Part shown: piece after piece, positions 8,608 to 16,666 of the stretch
Layout: the number at the start of each line of letters is the position of its first letter
Position numbering within the stretch: the first letter of the stretch is position 1
Assembly: GCA_020027475.1 (NCBI GenBank)
Contig: JAHRAZ010000127.1
Coordinates: 1 to 46,412, forward strand
Direction: 5' to 3'
Source: Microthrixaceae bacterium
GTDB taxonomy: Bacteria; Actinomycetota; Acidimicrobiia; Acidimicrobiales; Microtrichaceae
DNA: 46,412 nt
The notes under the pieces: model-generated
The model's database searches: none
What the model was told of the DNA's origin: nothing
Seen by the model: only the letters and a program-made list of their open reading frames with translations
Translations under genes and position numbers: made by a program

Positions 8608-8719
8608 AACCAGCCAACCCGCTGGTCCGTAATCCATTCCGCCCGCAAAGTCGGCATGACAGCGGCCGGCCGGCTGGGTACTTTCGGCCTACCTGACCAA
8701 TAGACACCTGCCAATAGGC

Positions 8720-9859
8720 CTAGTCAGGCGATTCCAGTTCGAACTGGCCGCCGTCGGTGACATTGCCGTTGAGCAGCACTTCGACTCGATGGGTCCCGGG
8801 ATGGTGAGTTCGAGTCGAGTGCTGAGCCAGCGAGATCGACTTCGACACCGTTGCCTGCTCTCCAGCGCCCAGAGTGAGTTCGGTACCCTTGAAGACCTTG
8901 GGGCTCGTGGAGCCGTTGGCCTTCACGAAATGAACGCGGAGATCCATCAGCACCCGGGCTGAGTCCTGCGACGAATTGATCACGGCCACCTCGATGCGGA
9001 CCTTGCCGCCGATTTCCGGGCGCGTCGGCGTGATTTTCACAGAGGCAATTTCCGCGGGGGTGTCCACGCTGTAGCCGAGAACACCCAACGCTGAGGGATC
9101 GGTGGCCTTGATCAGGGTGCGAAGACCATGGCGGACCATACGTCGGCCGTCTTTGTCGGCCTCCGCCCACCAACGCTGCGCCACCTCCACCGCCAATTCG
9201 GGATGGTCCTTCGAGATGTCATTGAGGTTGTTTGCCACCGATCGGCGCACATATTCCTCCGGATCATCCTTCAGTAGTTCCAACAACTCGATCACCGGAG
9301 CAGGATCCCGCTGAAATTCCTTGAGCCTGGGTGCCCAGGGCAGGCGGGGCCGGGTACCTTCAGACACGAGCCTGCGAACGTGCTCACTTTCGTCACCGGC
9401 CCAGACGTGGAGTCGATCCAGGGTGGCTTCCGGTTGAGTTTCCAGGAACGTGCGAATGCTGAACTCAGCGGTGAACAACTGGGTGAGTTCGTACTGAGCC
9501 TCCATGGCGAGTTCGAAGTGGTCAACTCCGTAATCGGCCACGAAGTACACATGCGGCATGAAGCGAAAAGGGGCCATCGGCGATTGCTCCATCGGTGAGT
9601 GCCCGTTGTGTCGGGCTGGCGGCTCCCATTCGAGGGACCGGATGAGGATCCGAAGCGCCTCTGCGCGGTCGGCCGGCAGGCACATCGCCAAGCCGTCGGA
9701 TATCTGCCGCGCCCGGGGAGTCAGTTCCAGATCCTCGAATCCGGATTCACAGAAGGCGAGGAACCGCTGCCGATCGAATGTGTCGTAGACAGAGGCAATC
9801 GACTCCGCAGTGGACGCGATCACCTCGACGCCGAACTGATTCTTCAGGGGTTCCGCCAT
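8720..9859 (-). CDS. DNA alkylation-repair glycosylase, AlkC-like with Ig-like tail
   Basis: This predicted HEAT-repeat DNA glycosylase has 379 residues. The central part (MPHVYFVADYG, then DHFELAMEAQYELTQLFTAEFSIRTFL) matches the AlkC/AlkD superfamily pattern, and helical repeats follow to about residue 270 (EEYVRRSVANNLNDISKDHP). The last roughly 105 residues are beta-rich (KVRIEVAVINSS) and resemble the Ig-like domain found at the C-terminus of some AlkC proteins. AlkC enzymes excise N3-methylated bases such as 3-methyladenine and 3-methylcytosine without flipping the base out. The ATG at 9859 is chosen over an upstream in-frame start because that start would run through a 20-base palindrome. 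An O6-alkylguanine repair gene lies two genes away. It could be an AlkD-type paralogue, but the Ig-like tail favours AlkC. Confidence 0.8.
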   Translation of the reverse strand: MAEPLKNQFGVEVIASTAESIASVYDTFDRQRFLAFCESGFEDLELTPRARQISDGLAMCLPADRAEALRILIRSLEWEPPARHNGHSPMEQSPMAPFRFMPHVYFVADYGVDHFELAMEAQYELTQLFTAEFSIRTFLETQPEATLDRLHVWAGDESEHVRRLVSEGTRPRLPWAPRLKEFQRDPAPVIELLELLKDDPEEYVRRSVANNLNDISKDHPELAVEVAQRWWAEADKDGRRMVRHGLRTLIKATDPSALGVLGYSVDTPAEIASVKITPTRPEIGGKVRIEVAVINSSQDSARVLMDLRVHFVKANGSTSPKVFKGTELTLGAGEQATVSKSISLAQHSTRTHHPGTHRVEVLLNGNVTDGGQFELESPD

Positions 9860-9870
9860 GCAGCCAGTCT

Positions 9871-9890
9871 GGCCGGTTTGCAAACTGGCC
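9871..9890. promoter_or_regulatory. 20-bp near-perfect palindrome upstream of the AlkC-like gene
   Basis: GGCCGGTTTGCAAACTGGCC equals its reverse complement except at one position pair, with a perfect GTTTGCAAAC core. It lies 11 bases upstream of the AlkC-like ATG in a divergent promoter region shared with the VOC gene. This looks like a repressor operator; a hairpin in the leader transcript is the alternative. Confidence 0.5.
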
Positions 9891-10018
9891 GACTCGCAGC
9901 CCTACCCATCCGCAGTGTGAGTGATTCGCCGGACTCACCGCTGCCCGACACATTGTCTCCGATTGCCGGTACGGTGAACACCAGACATTCCGCCTGCATT
10001 TCGCCCATAGGAGACCCC

Positions 10019-10807
10019 ATGTCCACCCGCACCTCATATGAAGACGGATCCCCGAGCTGGTGTGACCTCGCCACCACCGACCCGGATGCCGCCAAGGCCT
10101 TCTACAGCACCTTGTTCGGCTGGGAGTTCCAGGATGATTCGGCGGGCGAGAGCGTGTACACGATGTGCAAACTCAAGGGACTCAACGCAGCGGGAATCTT
10201 TGATCAGCCCGAAGAGATGAAGGGAATGCCATCGTCCTGGAATCACTACATCACAGCGCTTGATCTCGATGGGACGATCGCCAAGGTCGGCCCGGCTGGA
10301 GGCACTTTGATGACCGAACCATTCGACGTGATGGATGCAGGTCGAATGGCAATGATCACGGACGCCACAGGGGCAGTTACGTGCCTCTGGTCACCCAAGG
10401 GCGCGATCGGCGCCGAGATCGTCAACGAACACGGTGCCTTTGTCTGGAGCGAGCTGTACGTTCCGGACCCGGATGCCGCCTTCCCCTTTTACTCCGAGGT
10501 CTTCGGCTGGAAGAAATCACCGATGGAGACACCCGAAGGCCCGTACCTGGTGTTCTCGCGCACAGAGGAAATGGAAACGGGCTTTGCAGCCGCGATGAAA
10601 CCGCCGGGAGAGGATGTCCCTCCGCACTGGGCAGTCTGGTTCGCAGTCGACGACATTGACGCGGCCGTTGCCACCGCAGCGGAGGCCGGCGGCAGTGTCC
10701 CCGTGGAACCCTTCGAAATCATGCCTGGCCGAGCCGCCATGATTGTGGATCCCACAGGTGCATCGTTCTTCGTTCTTCAGATGAACGATCCATCCATGGT
10801 CGACTGA
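10019..10807 (+). CDS. Two-domain VOC (glyoxalase/bleomycin-resistance fold) protein
   Basis: This 262-residue cytoplasmic protein is built from two similar VOC halves. The first starts PSWCDLATTDPDAAKAFYSTLFGWEF and the second FVWSELYVPDPDAAFPFYSEVFGWKK; each ends with a GRMAMITDATGA or GRAAMIVDPTGA strand. This arrangement is common in actinobacterial VOC proteins of the hydroxylase type (27-kDa antigen Cfp30B-like). The histidine/glutamate metal ligands of true glyoxalase I are not obvious, so the reaction is unknown. AGGAG lies 5 bases before the ATG. A longer open frame upstream overlaps the divergent AlkC-like gene and is rejected. A terminator-like hairpin follows the gene. Confidence 0.85.
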   Translation: MSTRTSYEDGSPSWCDLATTDPDAAKAFYSTLFGWEFQDDSAGESVYTMCKLKGLNAAGIFDQPEEMKGMPSSWNHYITALDLDGTIAKVGPAGGTLMTEPFDVMDAGRMAMITDATGAVTCLWSPKGAIGAEIVNEHGAFVWSELYVPDPDAAFPFYSEVFGWKKSPMETPEGPYLVFSRTEEMETGFAAAMKPPGEDVPPHWAVWFAVDDIDAAVATAAEAGGSVPVEPFEIMPGRAAMIVDPTGASFFVLQMNDPSMVD

Positions 10808-10828
10808 TCCGAAGTGGCCGCGCCGACA

Positions 10829-10855
10829 CTCGCCTCCGGCCGGCGAGGACATTTT
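10829..10855. terminator. Candidate terminator between convergent VOC and ogt genes
   Basis: CTCGCC, a 7-base loop (TCCGGCC) and GGCGAG form a stem, followed on the plus strand by GACATTTTGG. It lies 21 bases after the VOC stop and suits termination of that gene; the T run is short. Confidence 0.5.
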
Positions 10856-10923
10856 GGCCCCAGCCCTGTCCCCCAGCCCTCGGGCCAGTCACCCCGACAT
10901 GCGAATCAACTGACTCCGAATCC

Positions 10924-11424
10924 TCAGCCAACGGGTATCGGAGCGCCTTCAAGGGCGAGCAACTTCACCTTGTAGTCCAGTCCCGGGCTGAAACCGCCCA
11001 GCCCGCCGTCTGCCGCCACGACTCGGTGGCAGGGAATCACGATGGGAATCGGATTGCGGCCGTTCGCTCCCCCCACGGCACGAACCGCAGTGGGTTTGCC
11101 GATCGCGATCGCGATGTCCTTGTAGCTGACCGTAGCCCCGTAGGGAATGCGAGTCAGCGCAGCCCAGACACTCCGCTGGAACTCTGTGCCCTCGGGAGCC
11201 AACCGAAGATCGAACTCCGTCCTGCGGCCCCTGAAGTACTCGTCCAACTGCTGACGGAGTTCGACAAATGGTGCGTCGTCCTCAACCCATTCTGGCTCCG
11301 GGTCGGGCGAACAAATGTCGAAGTGCAGGCCGGTGATCTCTCCGTCGCGTTCGGTTGCCATCATCGGACCGGTCGGTGAATCGATGTAGCTGTAGTTCGT
11401 CGGCATGTCCCAATGATCGCTCAT
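10924..11424 (-). CDS. ogt: Methylated-DNA-protein-cysteine S-methyltransferase
   Basis: This suicide repair protein transfers the alkyl group of O6-alkylguanine to its own cysteine. The 166-residue protein has the family signature PCHRV with acceptor Cys132, the helix-turn-helix region IPYGATVSYKDIA that enters the minor groove, and GGANGRNPIPIVIPCHR, in which the conserved Asn leads into the active site. Length and lack of an Ada-type metal-binding domain fit Ogt/MGMT. Two starts are possible: ATG at 11424 (used here) or ATG at 11406; neither has a good Shine-Dalgarno sequence. A frame extending to 11535 lacks support. It lies near an AlkC-like glycosylase, giving a loose alkylation-repair neighbourhood. 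Confidence 0.93.
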   Translation of the reverse strand: MSDHWDMPTNYSYIDSPTGPMMATERDGEITGLHFDICSPDPEPEWVEDDAPFVELRQQLDEYFRGRRTEFDLRLAPEGTEFQRSVWAALTRIPYGATVSYKDIAIAIGKPTAVRAVGGANGRNPIPIVIPCHRVVAADGGLGGFSPGLDYKVKLLALEGAPIPVG

Positions 11425-11538
11425 CGAATCTGCCCATGGGCCCAAACGGTGCTGAATCGCAACAGTTGTCCCAATCCGTCCGAAGACCCGTCGGCGCACT
11501 CTGTGTGAGTCAGCTCTGGAGTACAGGCGATCCACGAC

Positions 11539-11618
11539 GTGAGCGCCTGAGAGACCGCGCTCGCGAGAAGAAGGAGTGTTCGACGCGAGGTGCGCGCTTG
11601 AAAGACCGCGCTAGAAAG
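11539..11618. repeat. Imperfect 30-bp direct repeat between ogt and the RmlD-like gene
   Basis: A segment beginning GTGAGCGCCTGAGAGACCGC (11539-11570) recurs as GTGCGCGCTTGAAAGACCGC (11590-11618). Both share the core GAAGACCGCGCT-like stretch and end in GAAG/AAAG. It lies directly upstream of the GTG start of the RmlD-like gene. No transposase or gene is present. Confidence 0.6.
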
Positions 11619-11623
11619 TCATT

Positions 11624-12451
11624 GTGCGAGTACTTGTCACGGGGTCAGCGGGTTTTCTCGGCTCGGAGCTGTGCGCCGAGCTTCTTCGCCAAGGTCATCG
11701 TCCGATGGCTGGATGGCATCGTCGCAATCCGCCAGCCGAGCCACGGATCGAGAAGATTCACTGCGACGTGACCAGCTCGGCAGACGTGACAGAAGCTGTT
11801 GGAACCTCGGATGCGGTGATCCACGCTGCATATCTTCGCGGCGGATCCGGAGGCGATCGGGTCAACGTGGATGGCTCACTACTCGTCGCCCAACACGCTG
11901 CGCTGGGCGGGAAGAAACTGATTCACATTTCCACCGACGCCGTTTTCGCAGGAAGGTCCCGGCCCTATGTGGAGACCGACCCGGCGTCACCCTTGCCCGG
12001 GTATGCCTACGGCCAACAAAAAGCCGCAGCGGAGACCGCTGTTGCCACAAGCCTGGCGTCTGCGACCATCGTTCGAACCTCACTCATGTACGGAAGCCGG
12101 GGCACCGGTCCGCTGGGCCAACAGGTGATTCACGGTGCCGCATCCGATCCGCCGATGAGATACTTCGCAGATGAATTCCGACGACCGGTTCATGTGCGCG
12201 ACGTGGCCGCTTCGGTGGTCGAACTGCTCACCATGGACGCTCCGCCGGTAATTCACCTGGCGGGTCCGGAACTGTTGAGCCGATACGAAATCTCGCTCCG
12301 TCTGGCTCAGGTCCTCGGCATTCGAAAGCCGCTGATACTGCGGGGCTCCGCAGAGGAACAGCAACTGAAACGGCCGGGGATTCTCGACCTGGATTCTTCA
12401 TTGGCTCGGCGGCTGATCGAATTCCAGCCTCAAGCACTGCCCGCCGGCTGA
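11624..12451 (+). CDS. NAD(P)-dependent sugar-nucleotide reductase, RmlD-like
   Basis: This extended short-chain dehydrogenase/reductase of 275 residues resembles dTDP-4-dehydrorhamnose reductase. The Rossmann motif is GSAGFLG (residues 7-13). The catalytic region has STDAVFAG followed by YAYGQQKAAAE, in which the YxxxK pair is typical. The later PVHVRDVAASVVELL segment matches the RmlD substrate domain. No other rhamnose genes are present, so the true substrate is open. Translation starts at GTG with AGAAAG upstream. The 3' end overlaps the convergent MFS gene by 22 bases. Confidence 0.8.
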   Translation: MRVLVTGSAGFLGSELCAELLRQGHRPMAGWHRRNPPAEPRIEKIHCDVTSSADVTEAVGTSDAVIHAAYLRGGSGGDRVNVDGSLLVAQHAALGGKKLIHISTDAVFAGRSRPYVETDPASPLPGYAYGQQKAAAETAVATSLASATIVRTSLMYGSRGTGPLGQQVIHGAASDPPMRYFADEFRRPVHVRDVAASVVELLTMDAPPVIHLAGPELLSRYEISLRLAQVLGIRKPLILRGSAEEQQLKRPGILDLDSSLARRLIEFQPQALPAG

Positions 12452-14058
12452 CGCGACCGATCCTCTTCGTGGTACTCCTGCAGCAATTCGATCTCATGGC
12501 TGTGCCGCGGGAACATCGTGAAGACCAACACGGCACCCAGCATCACTGCAGTGAGCCCTGCGAGGTATGCCCAATGCTGGCCGTCAACGAATGATTCCCG
12601 TGCGGCAGCGAGAATCTCTTCGGAGTACTGCGGATACTTCTCGGCTGCGATTTCTGTGGCCGAGAAAGAACTCTCGGCCTGCACCTCGGCCTGCGATGAG
12701 ACTTTCTGCTGGTCGGCTGCCGGAGCGGATGAGATCTGGCCGGCCAGCGCCGACGCGTATCCGGCGGCGAGGAAGACGCCCATGACCGATTGCATGACCG
12801 CACCTCCGAGATCCCTCTGAAGATCTGCCGTGCCGGAGGCCATGCCGGCCCGATCCACGGGAACTGAACCGGTGAGGGAACTCGAGGCCGGGGTACCGGC
12901 CAGTCCCACTCCGATTCCAATGAATGCGTAGGCAAGTGCAACCTGCCAGTAGGACGCCTCTGTACTCCACAACAAGAGCATCGTGAGTATTCCAAGGAAG
13001 CAGAACACGTATCCGGCGAGCAGTGTGAACCTGGAGCCTTTCGAGATCACCAATCTGGCGGACTGGGGCGCGGCGATCAGCATGAATACTGCGGCGGGAA
13101 GAATCGCCGCTCCCGATTCGAAAGGCTCATAGGCCAACACGTTCTGGAGGTACTGCTGACCCACGAACACGGCTCCCATGAGGGTTCCGAACACGATGCA
13201 ACCAGCAAGCCCTGCGACCCAGAAGACGCGCCGTCCAGCGACGTCGAGGTCAAAGAGGGGGAACTCGGCTCGGCGCTCCCGGAGAATGAAGGCGATTCCT
13301 GCCGCCACAGTCAGTACGGCGGCAGAGATCACGACGGTGGCCGAGTTCTTCACGGCAGAGAAGTTGATGGCCATCACAAAGGCACCGATCATCACCACCG
13401 AGAGAACTCCGCCAATGTTGTCCACCGGATCCGTGGTTTCGTTCACGTGAGAGGGGACCCGTGTCACGGTGAGGAAAATCGCCAGAATCGCCAGGGGCAC
13501 CGTCAGCAAGAACACTGATCCCCACCAGAACTCCTCCTGAAGTGCTCCCGACATCAGGGGCCCCAGAGCCGCCATTGATCCACCCACGGCCGACCACAAC
13601 GCGATCGAACGGGTGCGCCTGGGACCAGACCACAATGCCGTTATCAGTGCGAGGGTTGTCGGGAACGCCATTCCGGCAGCAAACCCTCCGACCACTCTCG
13701 CCACAATGAGAACTTCCACCGATGGTGCCCAAGCGGCAACAACTCCCGCAGGAATCGACAGGGACATTCCGAGAACAAGCATCATCTTGCGGCCATGACG
13801 ATCGCCGACGGCTCCCAGCCACAACACCGATGCGGCAAGGCCGAGCGAGAAACCCACCGCGACGAGGTCCAGCTCCGCTTGGCTGGCGTCGAACGACTTG
13901 CCGATGTCCGGCAACGCCACGTTGGCGACCGACAGATTCAGGTTGGCCACCGCCGCCACCAGAATCAGCGTTCCAAGTACTGCTCCGGCGTTTTTGGGTT
14001 TGGTCCCGGCCGATTGTGTGCCGTCGGTCTGCGAAATCCGTCCCGCGGAGTCACTCAC
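12430..14058 (-). CDS. MFS drug exporter, DHA2 (14-helix) family
   Basis: This is a proton-coupled multidrug or small-molecule exporter in the plasma membrane, 542 residues with about 14 hydrophobic segments. The loop motif between helices 2 and 3 reads GAVGDRHGRKMMLVLG, the canonical MFS motif A; helix 5 has the antiporter-like VGGSMAALGPLMSGAL. A roughly 60-residue extracytoplasmic loop rich in Ser, Ala and Glu precedes the last helix. The GTG at 14058 is preferred because the frame further upstream runs into the amidohydrolase gene; it sits 34 bases after that gene's stop. The substrate is unknown. It is probably co-transcribed with the amidohydrolase, which may supply or destroy its cargo. 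Confidence 0.87.
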   Translation of the reverse strand: MSDSAGRISQTDGTQSAGTKPKNAGAVLGTLILVAAVANLNLSVANVALPDIGKSFDASQAELDLVAVGFSLGLAASVLWLGAVGDRHGRKMMLVLGMSLSIPAGVVAAWAPSVEVLIVARVVGGFAAGMAFPTTLALITALWSGPRRTRSIALWSAVGGSMAALGPLMSGALQEEFWWGSVFLLTVPLAILAIFLTVTRVPSHVNETTDPVDNIGGVLSVVMIGAFVMAINFSAVKNSATVVISAAVLTVAAGIAFILRERRAEFPLFDLDVAGRRVFWVAGLAGCIVFGTLMGAVFVGQQYLQNVLAYEPFESGAAILPAAVFMLIAAPQSARLVISKGSRFTLLAGYVFCFLGILTMLLLWSTEASYWQVALAYAFIGIGVGLAGTPASSSLTGSVPVDRAGMASGTADLQRDLGGAVMQSVMGVFLAAGYASALAGQISSAPAADQQKVSSQAEVQAESSFSATEIAAEKYPQYSEEILAAARESFVDGQHWAYLAGLTAVMLGAVLVFTMFPRHSHEIELLQEYHEEDRSRQPAGSA

Positions 14059-14092
14059 ATGCAGACTCTGCAGTGGCGACCGAGTTCGGTGA

Positions 14093-15859
14093 TCATCTGG
14101 AGCCCTTCCACCGGAGGAGAGAGCCGAATCCGGCAGAATTCCCGAATCCGGAGGCAACCGAGTTGTCGTTCCAGGCCAGACGGCCATTCACGAGTACGCA
14201 CCGCACTGCTGAATCATTTCGGTTCACCAGTCGATTCAAACCGGGCAGTCCCGGCATGGGCTCCTCGGTCACCACGTCCACTGATTCGTCAAGACCGCGC
14301 GGGTCGATAATTGCAACATCCGCCCGGTCGCCGATCCTCAGGCGACCTGCTTCGATCTCGAGGTAGTCAGCTATCTCCCCCGTGAGGCGATGGACGGCTT
14401 CGCCCAGGGTCAGAGGAGAGTTCCCATTGGCGGCCAACTGCTTCACAAGTCGCAGCATGTGCAGCGGGAAGTTGTAGAACGCCATGTTCCTCAAATGCGC
14501 GCCAGCATCGGAGAATCCAATGATGGCCTGAGGATGAGAAACGATCCATGCCACTGAGTCGGGATTGGTGTTGCCCAATGTGGTCTGCCACCGCAGGTCG
14601 TTTCCGAACTCCGACTGGAGGTCCAGGAATGCATCCAGCGGATCCACACCGCGGCGCTCTCCAACCTCGGCGAACGTCAACCCGATCATAGAATTGTCGG
14701 GACAACCGACGATGTTCGCTTCGTGGAGATCCCTGTGAAAGGCCCGACCCTTGAAGCGATTGGTCCACTGCCTGCGGAACTTTGCCCGGTACTCCGGATC
14801 GTTCAGGAGCTCGGGTCGCGCGGAGGAGGCCAGGTGCAGAGCCTGGGTGCCGGCGCCGAACTCTTCGATGATGGGATTCTCGAGACCATCGGTCCACATG
14901 CGGAAGGGCTGCGGAAGGGACTGAAACCTCACGTCGGCCCGCAAGAACTTCCGGGCGGCGGATGCCATCCCTCCCAGGAGCCGGTACACACCCGGCGCAC
15001 TGCGGATGTCCATCAGCGAGATGATCGTGGTCTTCAGCGGCTTGCGACGAAGCCCTGATGCCAAACCGACGAAAAGAAACACGTTCCAACGGCCTGATAC
15101 GTCTGGAACACCCTGGAAGATTGCGCCCCGCTCGCGCAGAATTCTGGCCAACTTCCGATACTCCGACCACTTGGCGAACACCGATGGTGTTGGTCGACTG
15201 CGAAAACGCTCGCCGTCCATCTTGTCCCATGGCAGCGTGTTCACCGACAGCCCGAGATAACCCACGTCCAGAGCCTCCGAGAGCATCGATTCCATCCGTT
15301 GGATCTCGGAAGAAGTCGGTTCCTCACCATCGGTCAGGGACCGCTCGAGGCCCATCACGTGAGCTCGGATGGCCGAATGCCCGAGGAACGACACCACGTT
15401 GGGACCTAGTGGGAGTCGACTCAGGTGCTCCATGTAACCCTTGGGCGAATCCCAGTCCTGGATTTGTTCAAGAAGCGGAAGGACCTCAGCACGGGGCACA
15501 CCTTCAACCCGGCAGAACATGTCAGCAAGGTCATCAGGATCACCAACGGCGAAGGAGAGTCCGCAGGATCCGATCAGGGTGGTTGTCACCCCGTGACGCA
15601 CCGACTCGCTCAGCGAGGGATCCAACTCCAATTCGGCGTCGTAATGGGTATGGAGATCGATGAATCCGGGAGTCACCCAGCAACCATCGGCGTCGATGAC
15701 CTCGGCGTCGGAACCCACTTCGAGGTCGATTCCCATGGCCTTGACGCGACCGTCGGAGATCAGCAGATCGGCGACAACCCCATCGGCACCCGATCCGTCA
15801 AAGATTGTTCCGCCTCGAATCAGTACGTCGGGTGCGGAGGTGAGCCCGGTGGAAGACAT
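14093..15859 (-). CDS. D-aminoacylase-like amidohydrolase
   Basis: This 588-residue amidohydrolase-fold protein resembles the N-acyl-D-amino-acid deacylases. It has the metal-binding HTHYDAELELDP motif near residue 69, the TTTLIGSCGLSFA segment with the metal-bridging Cys of D-aminoacylases, and a late FSDAGAH motif carrying the catalytic Asp. The two downstream histidine ligands of characterised D-aminoacylases are not obvious: where they are expected I see FQGVPDV and ISLMDI. It may therefore have one metal or a different chemistry, as in a large uncharacterised actinobacterial subgroup. There is no clear Shine-Dalgarno sequence. It is followed by an exporter gene on the same strand. The substrate is unknown. 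Confidence 0.8.
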   Translation of the reverse strand: MSSTGLTSAPDVLIRGGTIFDGSGADGVVADLLISDGRVKAMGIDLEVGSDAEVIDADGCWVTPGFIDLHTHYDAELELDPSLSESVRHGVTTTLIGSCGLSFAVGDPDDLADMFCRVEGVPRAEVLPLLEQIQDWDSPKGYMEHLSRLPLGPNVVSFLGHSAIRAHVMGLERSLTDGEEPTSSEIQRMESMLSEALDVGYLGLSVNTLPWDKMDGERFRSRPTPSVFAKWSEYRKLARILRERGAIFQGVPDVSGRWNVFLFVGLASGLRRKPLKTTIISLMDIRSAPGVYRLLGGMASAARKFLRADVRFQSLPQPFRMWTDGLENPIIEEFGAGTQALHLASSARPELLNDPEYRAKFRRQWTNRFKGRAFHRDLHEANIVGCPDNSMIGLTFAEVGERRGVDPLDAFLDLQSEFGNDLRWQTTLGNTNPDSVAWIVSHPQAIIGFSDAGAHLRNMAFYNFPLHMLRLVKQLAANGNSPLTLGEAVHRLTGEIADYLEIEAGRLRIGDRADVAIIDPRGLDESVDVVTEEPMPGLPGLNRLVNRNDSAVRCVLVNGRLAWNDNSVASGFGNSAGFGSLLRWKGSR

Positions 15860-15883
15860 CTGGGCCAGATCGTATTCGACATC

Positions 15884-16639
15884 TCAGGCAAATGTTCTGA
15901 CGAAGCGGAGGATCCGGTCGGCATCTGGGCCGGTCGCCTGGAGGGAGGTCGAAGAACCATCGGCACGCTGGGCGGCGACCTCACAGAACTCAAGGGCTGA
16001 ACCTTCCACCAGGTTTGGTGCCTCGCCCTCCGCACGAAACCTCCAGATGGAGCCATCGGGGGCATCGAGACGCAACGCCACCGGCGCAGGTGGAAATTCA
16101 CCCGCACGTTCGAACGCATATGGAATGGTCCGCCACGCCAGTCGGGCGATCGGGTGTAGTTGGTCCCCCGCTTGCGTCACGACCCCAAGCGGAACCGCAA
16201 CGTCGTTTGTGTGAATCCAGGTCTCCGACAGACGGGTGGACGCCAGGGTTCGAGCTGCGAGGTCCCCGACCACCCATGGCACACGAGCGTGTGGATCACA
16301 GGACCCGAACGCGGCCAACTGAGCATCCGCACTGGCGCGCCAGCGCACCGCAGAATCGCCGGGATCCGATGGTCGTTCACTCTCCACGACCAAGGCAGCC
16401 CATTCGTCCACATCGGCAACCTCGGCGGAGGAATCCCACATGTTCGAAATGGTGTCATCGAAGGATCCCGCAAGGCTCGCCACCGCCGCCTCGTTCGTCT
16501 GCGCAAGATGCAACAGGACGTCAGCCACCGACCAGCCCGCGCACCGCGAGGGCGTCAAGAGGTCCTCGACGGTCATCTCCTCGACAATCAAAGCGAGCTC
16601 GGCCTGTTGATTCGCGAGATGATGTATCAGCTCCGCCAT
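15884..16639 (-). CDS. Mycothiol-dependent maleylpyruvate isomerase-family (DinB-fold) protein
   Basis: This 251-residue protein has an N-terminal four-helix DinB-like domain: SRCAGWSVADVLLHLAQTNEAAV, with the metal-binding His in HLA, and later LSETWIHTNDVAV with the Glu and His that complete the zinc site in this family. The C-terminal half is a smaller alpha/beta domain (FRAEGEAPNLVEGSALEFCEVAAQRA is split here only by loops). Characterised members use mycothiol as a cofactor; many actinobacterial paralogues have unknown reactions. GGAG lies 7 bases before the ATG. It sits in a minus-strand run with a dienelactone hydrolase, which hints at aromatic or xenobiotic breakdown. Confidence 0.8.
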   Translation of the reverse strand: MAELIHHLANQQAELALIVEEMTVEDLLTPSRCAGWSVADVLLHLAQTNEAAVASLAGSFDDTISNMWDSSAEVADVDEWAALVVESERPSDPGDSAVRWRASADAQLAAFGSCDPHARVPWVVGDLAARTLASTRLSETWIHTNDVAVPLGVVTQAGDQLHPIARLAWRTIPYAFERAGEFPPAPVALRLDAPDGSIWRFRAEGEAPNLVEGSALEFCEVAAQRADGSSTSLQATGPDADRILRFVRTFA

Positions 16640-16666
16640 GATGTGTCTCCGGGTGCGCGGCCTCCG

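Noticed and set aside
9599-10807. A long plus-strand frame starting inside the AlkC-like gene and ending in the VOC protein.
   Set aside because: The first 140 codons are opposite the AlkC-like gene and have no VOC similarity; AGGAG and ATG at 10019 mark the start.
11432-11441. GCCCATGGGC palindrome before ogt as an operator.
   Set aside because: A 10-bp GC-rich palindrome is expected by chance in DNA of this composition, and no second site supports it.
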